This document shows positions 1 to 10,348 of a stretch of DNA of 38,110 nt, piece by piece. The stretch is from Oceanisphaera psychrotolerans. GTDB taxonomy: Bacteria; Pseudomonadota; Gammaproteobacteria; Enterobacterales; Aeromonadaceae. The notes beneath the pieces are model-generated. The model did no database searches and had not been told where the DNA came from. It was given only the letters and a program-made list of their open reading frames with translations. Both the position numbers and the translations under genes were made by a program. The stretch lies in assembly GCF_001870485.1 (NCBI RefSeq), contig NZ_MDKE01000026.1, forward strand, positions 1 through 38,110, read 5' to 3'. Positions within the stretch are counted from its first letter, which is position 1. The number at the start of each line of letters is the position of its first letter.

Positions 1-91
1 GATTAGAGATTAGAGATTAGAGATTAGAGATTAGAGATTAGAGATTAGAGATTAGAGATTAGGGATTAGAGATTAGAGATTAGAGATTAGA
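1..91. repeat. GATTAGA heptamer tandem repeat
   Basis: Thirteen consecutive 7-base units read GATTAGA, with one variant unit (GATTAGG, unit 9). The array begins at base 1, so it may continue outside the window. It lies downstream of the pdxJ stop codon in non-coding DNA. Units are contiguous with no spacers, so it is a simple tandem repeat (VNTR-like) and not a CRISPR array. Confidence 0.95.
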
Positions 92-92
92 A

Positions 93-145
93 GATTCGGG
101 CCTGTGGACGGCGACGTTCAAATCCCCATTCCCCAGTCCCGAATC
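93..145 (-). terminator. Possible hairpin downstream of pdxJ
   Basis: GATTCGGG (93-100) and CCCGAATC (138-145) are perfect 8-base inverted arms just past the pdxJ stop. The loop is long (37 bases) and no clean T tract follows, so this is at best a weak terminator for the long minus-strand operon. It could also be a decayed part of the neighbouring repeat. Confidence 0.3.
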
Positions 146-153
146 CCGGTTGC

Positions 154-891
154 TTAGACGCCCTGACGGGCTTCGCGCATCAACCGTTTCATGTCGCGAA
201 TGGCCTTTTCCAGACCGTCGAAGGCGGCACGGGCGATGATGGCATGACCGATGTTCAGCTCCAGCATCTCGGGGATGGCGGCTATCGGTTTGACGTTGTG
301 ATAATGCAGGCCGTGGCCACCGTTGACCTTCAAGCCCAGATCGTGAGCGTAAGAGGCGGAGGCTGAAATACGTTTCAGCTCGGCCAGTTGCTCGGCTTCA
401 TTGGGCGCATCGGCATAATGACCGGTATGGATCTCGATGTAAGGTGCACCGGTGGCCACCACCGCATCGATCTGGGCCCGATCGGCATCGATAAACAGCG
501 ACACCTTGATGCCGGCCTCGCTCAGCCGGGCAACCGCCGCGCCGACCTTGTCGAGCTGGCCGGCCACATCCAGGCCGCCTTCGGTGGTGACTTCTTCCCG
601 CTTTTCCGGCACCAGACACACGAAAGCCGGCTTGATGCGACAGGCGATATCCAGCATTTCATCGGTGACCGCCATTTCCAGGTTCATCCGGGTTTGAATG
701 GTCTGGCTCAGGATTTCCACGTCCCGATCGATGATATGACGCCGGTCCTCACGCAGATGCACGGTAATGCCATCCGCTCCCGCCCGTTCGGCCAGCGCCG
801 CCGCCTGCACCGGATCCGGATAACTGGTGCCCCTGGCATTACGCAAGGTAGCAATGTGATCGATATTGACGCCTAAATACAATTCACTCAC
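154..891 (-). CDS. pdxJ: Pyridoxine 5'-phosphate synthase PdxJ
   Basis: Last step of de novo vitamin B6 synthesis: condenses 1-deoxyxylulose 5-phosphate with 3-amino-2-oxopropyl phosphate to give pyridoxine 5'-phosphate in the cytosol. The N-terminus [17 protein letters not shown], the [11 protein letters not shown] segment and the closing VNGGHGL and LNIGHAI segments are characteristic of PdxJ. The GTG start at 891 gives 245 residues, the usual length. A longer frame from 1008 adds 39 residues lying inside recO that do not look like PdxJ. The start overlaps the recO stop by 8 bases and has a purine-rich AGAGGAAG upstream, so translational coupling to recO is likely. Distal gene of the rpoE-lepA-rnc-era-recO cluster. 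In E. coli acpS follows; here the sequence runs into repeats. Confidence 0.95.
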   Translation of the reverse strand: MSELYLGVNIDHIATLRNARGTSYPDPVQAAALAERAGADGITVHLREDRRHIIDRDVEILSQTIQTRMNLEMAVTDEMLDIACRIKPAFVCLVPEKREEVTTEGGLDVAGQLDKVGAAVARLSEAGIKVSLFIDADRAQIDAVVATGAPYIEIHTGHYADAPNEAEQLAELKRISASASYAHDLGLKVNGGHGLHYHNVKPIAAIPEMLELNIGHAIIARAAFDGLEKAIRDMKRLMREARQGV

Positions 892-1591
892 TGCGACTTC
901 CTCTCTTTCCTTTGATAAACAGGGCTCGGCTACGCAAGGTCCGGCCGCCGAGATAGGGACCCAACGCCTGCCGACTGAAACGTTTGGCAGACACCAGCAC
1001 CTCGGCACGACTCAAATCGAGCTCGGCCAGCGCATAAAGATGATCGCCCGGATAGGCACCTGGTTCATGCTTTGCCAGGGCGATAAAGCCGGATTCAGGC
1101 TGATACTGATACCACCCCTCGGGACAAACCGCCGAGCCGCTCCGGGCATCCTGGGTAAAATCGACGCCATAACCCAGTATGTTTAGCATATAAAACTCGA
1201 AATGACGCAGACAGGGCTCGATACCGTCGCCATTTGCCAGTTTTTTGAGCGTATCATGGTAGGCGTCAAACACCTCGTCGAACGGGGTCTGGGTTTCCAG
1301 CAGGTAGTAAATCAGTTCGTTGAGGTACAGGCCGCTGTACAGGGCCGTCCCCGTCAGCCGGATCGCCGGGGCGGTGGCTTCCGCATGATGCAGGTTTTTC
1401 AGCTCGCCCTTGCCGGCAAAGCCCAGTCTTAATGGCACAAAGGGCTGTAACAGCCCTTTGAGTGATGAACGTGGCTGGCGACTGCCCCTGGCCACCAGAC
1501 TCTGGCGCCCCTGCTCCCGGGTAAACACCTCCACCAGCTGACTGGTTTCCCGGTAGGGCCGGCTATGAATGACGAAGGCGGCATGCGCCAT
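884..1591 (-). CDS. recO: DNA repair protein RecO
   Basis: RecFOR-pathway mediator that binds SSB-coated single-stranded DNA and helps load RecA at gaps. The 235-residue length fits the family. The N-terminal OB-fold region shows the typical opening [13 protein letters not shown], then a [15 protein letters not shown] segment and a helical region with [12 protein letters not shown] gammaproteobacterial RecO is expected to lack the four-cysteine zinc site of other RecO proteins, and no such cluster is seen. It lies 2 bases after era and overlaps pdxJ by 8 bases, as in the conserved rnc-era-recO-pdxJ operon. Confidence 0.95.
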   Translation of the reverse strand: MAHAAFVIHSRPYRETSQLVEVFTREQGRQSLVARGSRQPRSSLKGLLQPFVPLRLGFAGKGELKNLHHAEATAPAIRLTGTALYSGLYLNELIYYLLETQTPFDEVFDAYHDTLKKLANGDGIEPCLRHFEFYMLNILGYGVDFTQDARSGSAVCPEGWYQYQPESGFIALAKHEPGAYPGDHLYALAELDLSRAEVLVSAKRFSRQALGPYLGGRTLRSRALFIKGKRGSRSE

Positions 1592-1593
1592 GA

Positions 1594-2499
1594 TCAGTCG
1601 TCACCATACCCCAGACTGCGCAGGGCCCGCTCGTCATCGGCCCAGCCGGACTTGACCTTGACCCACAGCTCGAGAAAGACCTTTTGCTCCAGCAGTCGCT
1701 CCAGATCCAGTCGCGCCTCGGTACCGATAATCTTGAGCTTTTCGCCCTTGTTACCAATCACCATCCGCTTCTGGCCGCTGCGCTCCACCAGGATCAGGCC
1801 GTTGATGTGCACGATACCCTGCTCGTTGACCTGGTAGCGCTCGATTTCCACCGTCACCGAATAGGGCAACTCTTCGCCCATGAAACGCATCAGCTTCTCG
1901 CGGATGATCTCCGCCGCCATGAAGCGGGACGAGCGGTCGGTGATGTAATCTTCCGGGAAGTAATGCAGGGACGGCTTCAGTCGTGAGCGGGCCAGCTTGG
2001 CGATGGTGTCCACATTGGTGCCTTTTTCCGCAGAAATCGGCACTATGTCGGCAAAGTCCATCTGTTGTGCCAGCCACTGCATATGGGGTAGCAGTTCGTC
2101 CTTGCTCTCGACGTTGTCGATCTTGTTGATCGCCAGCACCACCGGACAATCCATACGGCGCAGCTTGTTCAGCACCATCTCGTCATCGGCGGTCCATTTG
2201 GTACCTTCCACCATGAACACCACCATTTCCACGTCGCCCAGCGAACTGGAGGCGGCACGGTTCATCAAACGGTTGATGGCGCGCTTTTCCTCGATATGCA
2301 GGCCGGGAGTATCCACATAGATAGCCTGATAGGCACCTTCTGTATCGATACCCATGATGCGATGGCGCGTGGTCTGCGGCTTGCGCGAGGTAATACTGAC
2401 CTTCTGCCCCAGCAGTTGGTTCAGCAGGGTCGACTTGCCCACGTTGGGGCGGCCGACGATGGCAATAAAGCCGCAATAGGTCTGTTCTTGTTCGGTCAT
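1594..2499 (-). CDS. era: GTPase Era
   Basis: Essential small GTPase that binds the 3' end of 16S rRNA and helps mature the 30S subunit. Visible G motifs: GRPNVGKS (residues 16-23, P-loop), the TT of the switch I region near 44, DTPG (63-66) and NKID (125-128). The C-terminal KH domain contains [17 protein letters not shown]. 301 residues, full length. The ATG overlaps the rnc stop as ATGA, so the two are translationally coupled; in E. coli this operon is controlled by RNase III cleavage of its own leader. Followed 2 bases later by recO. Confidence 0.97.
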   Translation of the reverse strand: MTEQEQTYCGFIAIVGRPNVGKSTLLNQLLGQKVSITSRKPQTTRHRIMGIDTEGAYQAIYVDTPGLHIEEKRAINRLMNRAASSSLGDVEMVVFMVEGTKWTADDEMVLNKLRRMDCPVVLAINKIDNVESKDELLPHMQWLAQQMDFADIVPISAEKGTNVDTIAKLARSRLKPSLHYFPEDYITDRSSRFMAAEIIREKLMRFMGEELPYSVTVEIERYQVNEQGIVHINGLILVERSGQKRMVIGNKGEKLKIIGTEARLDLERLLEQKVFLELWVKVKSGWADDERALRSLGYGDD

Positions 2500-3164
2500 A
2501 GCATGATATCCAGGGCGTGTTCGGCGGCAGACTGTTCGGCCTTGCGACGGCTGGTGCCAATGCCCACCACCGGCTGAGGCACACCATCAATCTGACAATG
2601 CACGGTAAATTTCTGATTGTGGGCTTCGCCGATCACGTCCACGACGGTGTAGGTTGGCAAGGGCTTGCGTTTGCCCTGCAACAACTCCTGCAGCCGGGTC
2701 TTGGGATCTTTCTGGTCGATGCCCGGCTGAATATCATTCAGACGCTCGTCATACCACGCCAGCAACAGCTGCTGTATCCGCCCGATATCCGTATCCAGAT
2801 AAATGGCGCCGATCAGAGCCTCTACCGCATCGGCCAGAATAGACTCCCGCCGGTAACCGCCGCTTTTCAGCTCGCCCGGCCCCAGGATCAGATACTCTCC
2901 CAGCTCAAACTCCCGCGCCAGCTCGGCCAGGGTCTTTTCCCGCACCAGGGTGGCACGCATGCGCGACATGTCCCCTTCGTTCACCTTGGGAAAACGGTGA
3001 AACAGGGCATCGGCAATCACCATGCTGAGAATGGAATCACCCAGAAACTCCAGCCGCTCGTTATGGCGTGAGCCGGCGCTTCTGTGCGTCAGGGCGCGTA
3101 CCAGCATGGCTTCATCATTGAAGGTATGGCCCAGTTTTTTTTGCAGAATATTCAATTTTTTCAT
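2496..3164 (-). CDS. rnc: Ribonuclease III
   Basis: Double-strand-specific endoribonuclease that processes rRNA precursors and many mRNAs. The signature [12 protein letters not shown] spans residues 35-46 and holds the catalytic acidic residues; the second acidic cluster is in [16 protein letters not shown] near 110-125. The C-terminal dsRNA-binding domain ends in [18 protein letters not shown]. The start is set at 3164 ([11 protein letters not shown], 222 residues), the usual length; a longer frame from 3212 runs into lepB. The start overlaps the last base of the lepB stop (TAATG). The stop overlaps era by 4 bases. Confidence 0.96.
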   Translation of the reverse strand: MKKLNILQKKLGHTFNDEAMLVRALTHRSAGSRHNERLEFLGDSILSMVIADALFHRFPKVNEGDMSRMRATLVREKTLAELAREFELGEYLILGPGELKSGGYRRESILADAVEALIGAIYLDTDIGRIQQLLLAWYDERLNDIQPGIDQKDPKTRLQELLQGKRKPLPTYTVVDVIGEAHNQKFTVHCQIDGVPQPVVGIGTSRRKAEQSAAEHALDIML

Positions 3165-4078
3165 TAACGAATCGCGCCTATGCGGCTGAAACGCACATCG
3201 CTCGGCACCCATGCGGGCAACCAGCTGTCGGCGTTACGTTCAAACTCAAAGCTAATCCAGATAGCCACCGCCTTGCCCACCAGGTTTTCTTCGGGCACGA
3301 AGCCCCAGAAGCGGCTGTCGGTGCTGTTGTCCCTGTTGTCACCCATGGCAAAGTAGTGCCCCTCGGGGACCACCCACTCATTCCGCGCCGTGTCCGGCTG
3401 ACGGTAATACATGGATACCCGGTCGGGCAACAGCGGATTACGCAGTATGTCATGGGGCTCGTCGGTCAGACGCTCGCGGTAATGCTCGAGCGGAATGCCC
3501 ATCTGGGTAAACTCACCACTTTGTTTGTATTCAAGTGCGACCGGAGCAAAGTCGGGACAAGCGTCACCGTCACAGGCCGGCTTGATAAACAGCTGCTTGT
3601 CCTGGTAAACGATGCGATCCCCGGGCAGGCCGATCACCCGCTTGATGTAATCGATACGGGTATCTTCCGGATACTTGAACACCACCACGTCGCCCCGCTC
3701 GGGCGTGCCGGTCGGAATGATCCGGGTATTGCCGACCGGCTCCTTCAGACCATAGGCAAACTTCTCCACCAGAATGAAGTCGCCCACCAGCAGGGTCGGC
3801 ATCATGGAACCGGACGGTATCTGAAACGGTTCATAGATAAAGGAGCGCAGCACCAGTACCACCGCAATCACCGGGAAGATGGATCTGGCCTGTTCAATCC
3901 AGCCCGGTACCCGGGCCACCCGGGTCAGTACCGTCGCATCCACCTTGTTGCCGTGGGCCAGCTGGGCCTCGGCAATCTTGCGGGCCCGTTGTGGCGCCCA
4001 GATCCATTTATCACAAGCCCAGATGATACCGGTGACCAGCGTCACCAGCACCAGGATCAGGGCAAAAGTACTTGCCAT
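3164..4078 (-). CDS. lepB: Signal peptidase I (LepB)
   Basis: Inner-membrane serine protease that removes signal peptides from exported proteins. Two N-terminal membrane segments (about residues 3-22 and 66-80) precede the periplasmic catalytic domain. The nucleophile Ser91 lies in [10 protein letters not shown] and the general base Lys146 in [11 protein letters not shown]. The later boxes [17 protein letters not shown] are also present. 304 residues, close to the E. coli enzyme. It starts 2 bases after the lepA stop and overlaps rnc by one base, in the classic lepA-lepB-rnc order. Confidence 0.97.
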   Translation of the reverse strand: MASTFALILVLVTLVTGIIWACDKWIWAPQRARKIAEAQLAHGNKVDATVLTRVARVPGWIEQARSIFPVIAVVLVLRSFIYEPFQIPSGSMMPTLLVGDFILVEKFAYGLKEPVGNTRIIPTGTPERGDVVVFKYPEDTRIDYIKRVIGLPGDRIVYQDKQLFIKPACDGDACPDFAPVALEYKQSGEFTQMGIPLEHYRERLTDEPHDILRNPLLPDRVSMYYRQPDTARNEWVVPEGHYFAMGDNRDNSTDSRFWGFVPEENLVGKAVAIWISFEFERNADSWLPAWVPSDVRFSRIGAIR

Positions 4079-4080
4079 GG

Positions 4081-5877
4081 TTACTTATCCTTTCCCACGT
4101 GGAGGATGGCCAGGAAGGCATCCTGGGGAATATCGACCCGCCCCAGGGACTTCATGCGCTTCTTGCCTTCTTTCTGCTTGGCCAGCAGCTTTTTCTTCCG
4201 GCTGACATCGCCGCCATAACACTTGGCGGTCACGTCCTTGCGCAGGGCCTTGACCGTGCTGCGCGAGATGATCTGGTTGCCGATGGCAGCCTGAATGGCG
4301 ATATCGAACATCTGCCGCGGGATCAGCTCGCGCATTTTTTCCACCAGCTGACGACCACGATAGGGGGCGTTGTCCTTGTGGGTGATAATGGCCAGCGCAT
4401 CGACCCGATCGCCGTTGATCAGGATATCCAGCCGCACCATGTCGGCAGTTTCAAAACGCTTGAAGCCATAATCCAGCGAAGCATAGCCCCGGCTACAGGA
4501 CTTGAGACGATCGAAGAAGTCGAGCACCACTTCCGCCATCGGAATATCATAGCTCAGCGCCACCTGGTTACCGTGATAGACCATGTTGGTCTGCACGCCC
4601 CGTTTCTCGATACAGAGGGTGATCACGTTGCCCAGATATTCCTGCGGCACCAGAATATTACACTCGGCGATGGGCTCGCGCAGTTCCTCGATGTTGTTGG
4701 TGGGCGGCAGGTTGGACGGACTGTCGATGTGGATGGTTTCACCATCGGTCTTGACGATTTCGTACACCACGGTCGGCGCCGTGGTGATCAGATCCAGATC
4801 GTATTCCCGCTCCAGTCGCTCCTGAACGATTTCCATGTGCAGCATGCCAAGGAAACCACAGCGGAAGCCAAAGCCCAGGGCGTTGGAGGTTTCCGGCTCA
4901 TAGAACAGCGAGGCATCGTTCAGCGACAGCTTGTCCAGGGCATCACGGAAGGCTTCATAGTCATCGCTGGAAATGGGGAACAGGCCCGCATAAACCTGCG
5001 GTTTGACCTTCTTGAAGCCGGGCAGCGCTTTTTCGGCACCGTGTTTGGCGTGGGTCAGGGTATCCCCCACCGGCGCGCCGTGGATTTCCTTGATGCCGCA
5101 GACGACCCAGCCCACTTCACCGCAGTTCAGGCCATCGGTGTCTTTCTGCTTGGGAGTGAAAATACCGATACGGTCCACGCCCCACACCTGACCGGTGCTC
5201 ATCACCTTGATCTTGTCGTTTTTCTTCAGGTTGCCGTGCTTGATGCGCACCAGCGACACCACGCCCAGGTAGGGGTCGAACCAGGAGTCGATGATCAGCG
5301 CCTGCAGCGGTCCTTCGGGGTTGCCGACCGGCGGCGGGATTTGCTTGACGATGGTTTCCAGCACCGCATCCACCCCCAGACCGGTCTTGGCCGAGCAGCG
5401 TACCGCATCGATGGCGTCGATGCCGACGATGTCTTCTATCTCCTGTGCCACCCGCTCCGGCTCTGCCTGAGGCAGGTCGATCTTGTTCAGTACCGGCACC
5501 ACTTCCAGGTCCATGTCCAGCGCCGTGTAACAGTTGGCCAGAGTCTGTGCCTCAACGCCCTGACCTGCATCCACTACCAGCAATGCGCCCTCACAGGCGG
5601 CAAGAGAACGGGATACTTCGTAAGAGAAGTCGACGTGTCCCGGGGTATCGATAAAGTTCAGCTGGTACTGTTCGCCGTCATTGGCCTGGTAGTTCAGGGT
5701 CACACTCTGGGCCTTGATGGTAATGCCACGCTCCCGCTCCAGATCCATGGAATCGAGAACCTGCTGCTGCATTTCCCGATCGGACAAACCGCCGCATACC
5801 TGGATCAGGCGATCGGACAGGGTGGACTTGCCGTGGTCTATATGAGCGATGACGGAAAAGTTACGAATATGCTTCAT
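4081..5877 (-). CDS. lepA: Elongation factor 4 (LepA)
   Basis: Translational GTPase that acts on ribosomes under stress and during initiation and assembly. Starts with [20 protein letters not shown], containing the P-loop [16 protein letters not shown] and NKIDLP are the G3 and G4 boxes. EF-G-like domains II, III and V follow, then the LepA-specific C-terminal domain with [21 protein letters not shown] near residues 557-577. 598 residues, full length. An 80-base gap separates it from rseC, and lepB follows after 2 bases, so it may be both read through from the rpoE operon and transcribed separately. Confidence 0.97.
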   Translation of the reverse strand: MKHIRNFSVIAHIDHGKSTLSDRLIQVCGGLSDREMQQQVLDSMDLERERGITIKAQSVTLNYQANDGEQYQLNFIDTPGHVDFSYEVSRSLAACEGALLVVDAGQGVEAQTLANCYTALDMDLEVVPVLNKIDLPQAEPERVAQEIEDIVGIDAIDAVRCSAKTGLGVDAVLETIVKQIPPPVGNPEGPLQALIIDSWFDPYLGVVSLVRIKHGNLKKNDKIKVMSTGQVWGVDRIGIFTPKQKDTDGLNCGEVGWVVCGIKEIHGAPVGDTLTHAKHGAEKALPGFKKVKPQVYAGLFPISSDDYEAFRDALDKLSLNDASLFYEPETSNALGFGFRCGFLGMLHMEIVQERLEREYDLDLITTAPTVVYEIVKTDGETIHIDSPSNLPPTNNIEELREPIAECNILVPQEYLGNVITLCIEKRGVQTNMVYHGNQVALSYDIPMAEVVLDFFDRLKSCSRGYASLDYGFKRFETADMVRLDILINGDRVDALAIITHKDNAPYRGRQLVEKMRELIPRQMFDIAIQAAIGNQIISRSTVKALRKDVTAKCYGGDVSRKKKLLAKQKEGKKRMKSLGRVDIPQDAFLAILHVGKDK

Positions 5878-5957
5878 GATGCAATAAGGAGTCCGTAGTC
5901 TGAAAAGCGAGAGTCAAAGGCGGGATTCTACTGGATTAGCCCTACCGTGGCCAATCC

Positions 5958-6407
5958 TTAGTCGATATTGGCCACCGGGATCACCGGTCCGATAATCACC
6001 GGCTCGGTCTGTATCCTGCCGGAGCCTCGGGCCCGGCGGGACGCCAGCACAAACCCCGCGCTGCCGCCGATAGCCGCCCCCGCTAGGGTGCCGCCGTCGC
6101 CCAGCCCCAGTCCGATGCTCGCCAACCCGGCACCACCCAGCAGCAGCAGTAAGGGCAGCAGATACACCAGCAGGGCGCTGGTGAGCAGACTCTGTTCGGG
6201 AATGCCGATGCGAACCTGTTGATTCACGGCCAGCGGCAAGTCGGTGGCAATCACGAAACGGTGATCCCGCCCGGGCAACGCCTTCGACACCAGACCGGTA
6301 CCGCAAGTACTGTTTTGCTTGCACTGACCACAGGCCGACTTGCTGAAACAAGCCACCTCCACGCCGTTCTCATGCACCGCCATGACGGTAGCGATCTCTT
6401 CAATCAT
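5958..6407 (-). CDS. rseC: SoxR-reducing system protein RseC
   Basis: Small inner-membrane protein of the sigma-E operon, linked in E. coli to SoxR reduction and in other bacteria to Rnf-type electron transfer. A four-cysteine N-terminal motif (Cys20, 26, 29 and 35; CGQCKQNSTCG) may hold a metal or Fe-S centre. Two membrane helices follow (about 72-95 and 104-125). 149 residues, typical. Its ATG overlaps the rseB stop as ATGA, so it is coupled to rseB. A second frame covering the same DNA is a shadow. Confidence 0.92.
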   Translation of the reverse strand: MIEEIATVMAVHENGVEVACFSKSACGQCKQNSTCGTGLVSKALPGRDHRFVIATDLPLAVNQQVRIGIPEQSLLTSALLVYLLPLLLLLGGAGLASIGLGLGDGGTLAGAAIGGSAGFVLASRRARGSGRIQTEPVIIGPVIPVANID

Positions 6408-7378
6408 GGTGTCATCCCGGGAGTAATCGACTCGGCTATCCGGCGAGCGGTGTCGGCGGGAATCGCCCCCACCACGGTAATCTCGACCCGGGCCGGATTG
6501 ATCAGGCTGACCAGGTGGGTCGCTCCCTGACGCACCAGTTGCTGCTGCGCCTCGCCTCCGGTGCCGGCCTGGGCCACATAAACGGACACATCCACCAGTC
6601 CGTTGGACAACATCAGGTAATCCACCGGTTGTTCGGTCACCGGCAATTTGTGCTTATCCTGAGAGCGCAGTTCAAACCCTTCGGGCACCCAGCCTGTTTG
6701 CCAGGGCAAGCCGTGTTGAGCATTCGGGGACTGCTCCACCGCCGGCATCACCGGTGGCAGGCGGGCGGCTTTCAACTCGTGAATCAGGGCGCTAGGCTCC
6801 TCGCTGATGCGCAGGGCCACCCCCATACTCTGCTCGACGACCCCAAGCTCCGGATCCAGTGTATCCAGCTTCACTAGCAGGCCGCTTTCCTGATCCAGCC
6901 ACAACACATAGCCGTAACAATGCTCCGCCCTGGGCACCAGTCGCACCACCTGCGCCACCCGCCCAAGCACTCGGCTGCGCCCGGCAAACACCGCATCGTA
7001 CTGGGTCAGCAGTGGTTCCAGCGGTATTCGCTGCAAACGATAAAAAAGCCCGGGCAGGCTGGATCCTTTGAGGGTATAACCATGGTGGCTCACATCAAAA
7101 AAGCTGGTTTCGCCATCCCGCTGCACGAATTCCCGTGGCCGGCCATTGAGGTAAGTGAGGTGGGTAAGCGCCTCGCCATCGAGATGGCCGCGGGTCAGGC
7201 GCTTGGACTCAAGCTGCCCCTGACTGTATTCAACCAGCGTCAACTCGAAATTAAGTTGCCGATAAGACTGCTGCATTTGCTGCAACAAGGCTTCGGCCGA
7301 TTCATTCTCGGCCACGGCAACACAGGACCATGCCCACGCAAACAACAGGGCAACCGCACGCAGTCCGTTTATTCTCAA
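6404..7378 (-). CDS. rseB: Sigma-E regulatory protein RseB
   Basis: Periplasmic protein that binds the RseA periplasmic domain and shields it from DegS; binding of mislocalised LPS or lipoproteins releases it. An N-terminal signal peptide (hydrophobic core ALLFAWAWSCVAV, likely cleaved after AVA near residue 23) is followed by the MucB/RseB lipoprotein-like domain and a smaller C-terminal domain. 324 residues, the normal size. It starts 12 bases after rseA and overlaps rseC by 4 bases. Low-level divergence from E. coli is expected for this family; operon position makes the call firm. Confidence 0.93.
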   Translation of the reverse strand: MRINGLRAVALLFAWAWSCVAVAENESAEALLQQMQQSYRQLNFELTLVEYSQGQLESKRLTRGHLDGEALTHLTYLNGRPREFVQRDGETSFFDVSHHGYTLKGSSLPGLFYRLQRIPLEPLLTQYDAVFAGRSRVLGRVAQVVRLVPRAEHCYGYVLWLDQESGLLVKLDTLDPELGVVEQSMGVALRISEEPSALIHELKAARLPPVMPAVEQSPNAQHGLPWQTGWVPEGFELRSQDKHKLPVTEQPVDYLMLSNGLVDVSVYVAQAGTGGEAQQQLVRQGATHLVSLINPARVEITVVGAIPADTARRIAESITPGMTP

Positions 7379-7390
7379 GACGTATTACCT

Positions 7391-7942
7391 TCAGTTCTGG
7401 TGCAGTCGTTGCTGCAACTCGTGATCCACCAACAACTCCTGAATGCGGCGCTGTTGTTCCAGCAGGGTCTGCTCATTCGAACGGCCAGGCGACTCGAACT
7501 GATAATTCAGACTCACCGGGGCCGCCCCGCCACTCAAGGGGACCGTATTCAATACGGGAGACTGAAGATCGTTCTGACTGTATTGCTGCACCCCGACGAT
7601 CACCGCCGCCGACACCGAGGCCGCCACCGCAAACTGCCCCAAATGGCGCAACATGGGGGCTACCCGGCCAAACAGCGGTCGTACCACCCCGGCTTTCTCC
7701 ACCCGCGGTGCCGAAGGCGCCGGCGCCGCAATAATAGCAGGCTCGTCGGCCAGGGCCGCCGCCACCCGCTCGCTTAAATCAAGCTGCAGGTGATGTGGCA
7801 ATTCATTACGCAAGGCATCGCCGTAAAAGTGATAACGGCCGAAGGTGTCGGACAGCTCACGATCGTTGCCAAGCTGCTCCAGCAAGGCACTATCCTGAAT
7901 TTCTCCATCAACCAGTGCCGAGATGTGCTCTTTGTTAGCCAT
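7391..7942 (-). CDS. rseA: Anti-sigma-E factor RseA
   Basis: Single-pass inner-membrane anti-sigma factor that holds RpoE inactive until proteolysis by DegS and RseP. The cytosolic domain opens MANKEHISALVDGE, the usual RpoE-binding start. A membrane helix is visible at about residues 101-118. In the periplasmic part the segment APVSL (141-145) matches the E. coli DegS site, so cleavage between Val143 and Ser144 is predicted from family knowledge. The C-terminal tail is Gln/Glu-rich, fitting RseB binding. 183 residues. It lies 16 bases after rpoE with a GGAGAAC ribosome site. Confidence 0.93.
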   Translation of the reverse strand: MANKEHISALVDGEIQDSALLEQLGNDRELSDTFGRYHFYGDALRNELPHHLQLDLSERVAAALADEPAIIAAPAPSAPRVEKAGVVRPLFGRVAPMLRHLGQFAVAASVSAAVIVGVQQYSQNDLQSPVLNTVPLSGGAAPVSLNYQFESPGRSNEQTLLEQQRRIQELLVDHELQQRLHQN

Positions 7943-7958
7943 AACAGTTGTTCTCCGT

Positions 7959-8537
7959 TCAACCCTGAAGTAACGGCTGGACCCGCTTGTCGATCGCCTC
8001 GCGCGCCCGAAAAATGCGGGAGCGAACCGTTCCGACCGGACAGTCCATCACGTTGGCAATTTCCTCGTAGCTCATCCCTTCCATCTCTCGCAAGGTAATC
8101 GCCGTTTTGAGATCTTCCGGAAGTGCATCAATGGTTTCGAATATCGCCCGCTTGATCTCTTCCGACAACACCAGGTGTTCCGGTGACGCCAGCTCTTTCA
8201 GACCATCGCCGCCGTCGTAATATTCCGCATCGTCAATTTCAACATCGCTGCCCGGAGGACGTCGGCGCTGGGCCACCAGATAATTCTTCGCCGTGTTCAC
8301 CGCGATCCGGTACAGCCAGGTAAAAAAGGCGCTCTCGCCCCGGAATCCGGGCAAGGCCCGGTACGCCTTGATAAAAGCCTCTTGCGTCACATCCGGTACG
8401 TCTCCTGGGTTAGACACATACCGAGACACCAGGTTCGCCACTTTATGTTGATATTTTTTTACCAGCAGGCTGTACGCATTTTTATCGCCGCGCTGGACCC
8501 GTTCAACCAGCTGCTGGTCCGTTGAATTATCGCTCAT
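7959..8537 (-). CDS. rpoE: RNA polymerase sigma-E factor RpoE
   Basis: ECF sigma factor for the envelope stress regulon. Region 2 shows YQHKVANLVSRYV, DVTQEAFIKAYRAL and FFTWLYRIAVNTAKN; region 4 shows MSYEEIANVMDCPVGTVRSR, the helix-turn-helix that reads the -35 element. The start is placed at 8537 (MSDNSTDQQLVERV, 192 residues), matching E. coli; a frame from 8597 adds 20 unrelated residues. A sigma-E-like promoter sits upstream at 8601-8629, indicating autoregulation. First gene of rpoE-rseA-rseB-rseC, divergent from nadB. Confidence 0.97.
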   Translation of the reverse strand: MSDNSTDQQLVERVQRGDKNAYSLLVKKYQHKVANLVSRYVSNPGDVPDVTQEAFIKAYRALPGFRGESAFFTWLYRIAVNTAKNYLVAQRRRPPGSDVEIDDAEYYDGGDGLKELASPEHLVLSEEIKRAIFETIDALPEDLKTAITLREMEGMSYEEIANVMDCPVGTVRSRIFRAREAIDKRVQPLLQG

Positions 8538-8600
8538 GCGAGCCGCGTAACCTCCGATTAATCCGGTATTTGCCACACCGGCCCGTAACAAGCGCACCTA

Positions 8601-8629
8601 AATAGACTACCGGTGCGGAGAAAAGTTCT
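8601..8629 (-). promoter_or_regulatory. Sigma-E-type promoter of rpoE
   Basis: Reading the minus strand, AGAACTT (8629-8623) is followed after 16 bases by TCTATT (8606-8601). This matches the known sigma-E pattern of GGAACTT and a TCTGA/TCAAA-like -10 with a 15-17 base spacer. Transcription would begin about 60 bases before the rpoE start codon, giving the expected positive autoregulation. Confidence 0.7.
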
Positions 8630-8719
8630 GAACTCATTTGAGAAATGTGATTCCGGCTGCGCCTGCGCCCAGCTTGGGATAACATAGAAAAATTATCCAT
8701 TCTGGGCTCATGATACTTT

Positions 8720-10348
8720 ATGAAGGATCCCGTTGAATACCTCTGCGACGTACTCATCATTGGCAGCGGTGCCGCTGGCCTGTCACTCGCGCTGAAACTG
8801 GCCGATCACGCCAGGGTTCATGTGCTCAGCAAAGGCCCGCTGGCCGAAGGGTCGACGCTCTATGCCCAAGGTGGCATTGCCGCCGTATTCGATGAAACCG
8901 ACAGCATTGAATCCCACGTTGCCGACACCCTGATCGCCGGGGCCGGGCTCTGTGATGAAGCCGTGGTGCAACTGACGGCCAGCAACGCCCCCGACGCCAT
9001 TCAATGGCTGATTGGCCAGGGTGTGCCCTTCGATACCGAAGAGTCTGCTCAGGGTGAGTCTTCTTATCACCTGACCCGAGAAGGCGGCCACAGTCACCGA
9101 CGCATCTTCCACGCCGCCGATGCGACCGGGCGGGCGGTACAGATGACGCTGACCGAACAGGTACAGCAGCATCCCAACATCCATATTCTGGAGCGGGTCA
9201 ATGCCCTGGATCTGATCACCAGCGCCAAACTGGGGCTGCCCGGAAACCGGGTGCTGGGGGCCTATGTCTGGAACCGCAACAAGGAACGGGTGGAAACGGT
9301 ACGAGCCCGCTTTATCGCCATGGCCACCGGTGGCGCCTCCAAGGTCTATCAGTATACCTCCAACCCGGATGTCAGCTCCGGCGACGGTATTGCCATGGCA
9401 TGGCGCGCCGGTTGCCGGGTGGCCAACATGGAATTCAACCAGTTTCACCCTACCAGCCTGTTCCACCCGGCAGACAACAATTTTCTGCTGAGCGAGGCAC
9501 TGCGGGGCGAAGGCGCGCTGCTCAAACGTCCCGACGGCAGCCGCTTCATGCCCGATTATGACGAACGAGGCGAACTGGCCCCTCGTGACATCGTGGCCCG
9601 CGCCATCGACCATGAAATGAAGCGTCTCGGCGCCGAGTGCATGTATCTGGACATCAGCCACCAGCCGGCGGACTTCATCCTCAAGCACTTCCCCACCATT
9701 TATGAGCGCTGTCTCAAGGTCGGCATCGACATCACCCGGCAACCGATGCCGGTGGTGCCGGCGGCCCATTATACCTGTGGTGGTGTTATGGTGGATCAGC
9801 AGGGGTGCACCGATATCGAGGGCCTCTACGCCATCGGCGAGGTGTCCTATACCGGACTGCATGGCGCCAACCGCATGGCCTCCAATTCCTTGCTGGAGTG
9901 TATTGTCTTTGCCCGCGCCGCCGGCGAAGACATACTGGACAAACTGGCGGACACACCGGTACCGCCGGTATTGCCGTTATGGGATGAAAGCCAGGTCGCC
10001 AACTCGGATGAAGAAGTGGTGATCCACCACAACTGGCATGAGCTGCGGCTGTTCATGTGGGACTACGTCGGCATCGTCCGCTCCAACAAGCGGCTGGAGC
10101 GCGCCAAGCGCCGTATCGACCTGCTGCAACAGGAAATTCAGGAGTACTACGCCAACTTCCGGGTCAGCAACAACCTGCTGGAACTGCGCAACCTGGTACA
10201 GGTGGCGGAGTTGATCGTGCGCTCGGCGATGGAACGCAAGGAATCCCGCGGTCTGCATTACACTCTGGATTACCCCGAGCAGCTGGCGGACCCCAAGCCG
10301 ACCATCATGGTCCCGAGCAACTATATGGTCAGGAAAGCAACCCGCTAG
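8720..10348 (+). CDS. nadB: L-aspartate oxidase NadB
   Basis: FAD enzyme that oxidises L-aspartate to iminoaspartate, the first step of bacterial NAD synthesis; NadA uses the product. The N-terminal dinucleotide-binding motif is [11 protein letters not shown] (about 14-24). Active-site and flavin segments [50 protein letters not shown] and [13 protein letters not shown] are all present. 542 residues, full length. It diverges from rpoE, as in E. coli. Its stop codon shares the palindrome CTAG (10345-10348) with the stop of the convergent ygfX. Confidence 0.97.
   Translation: MKDPVEYLCDVLIIGSGAAGLSLALKLADHARVHVLSKGPLAEGSTLYAQGGIAAVFDETDSIESHVADTLIAGAGLCDEAVVQLTASNAPDAIQWLIGQGVPFDTEESAQGESSYHLTREGGHSHRRIFHAADATGRAVQMTLTEQVQQHPNIHILERVNALDLITSAKLGLPGNRVLGAYVWNRNKERVETVRARFIAMATGGASKVYQYTSNPDVSSGDGIAMAWRAGCRVANMEFNQFHPTSLFHPADNNFLLSEALRGEGALLKRPDGSRFMPDYDERGELAPRDIVARAIDHEMKRLGAECMYLDISHQPADFILKHFPTIYERCLKVGIDITRQPMPVVPAAHYTCGGVMVDQQGCTDIEGLYAIGEVSYTGLHGANRMASNSLLECIVFARAAGEDILDKLADTPVPPVLPLWDESQVANSDEEVVIHHNWHELRLFMWDYVGIVRSNKRLERAKRRIDLLQQEIQEYYANFRVSNNLLELRNLVQVAELIVRSAMERKESRGLHYTLDYPEQLADPKPTIMVPSNYMVRKATR

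Noticed and set aside
1-91. CRISPR array at the window start
   Set aside because: Units are 7 bases and directly contiguous without spacers; no cas genes nearby.
4072-5898. 608-residue open frame on the plus strand opposite lepA
   Set aside because: It mirrors lepA codon structure, is rich in His/Gln/Val from reverse-complement bias, has no recognisable domain, and lepA is certain on the other strand.
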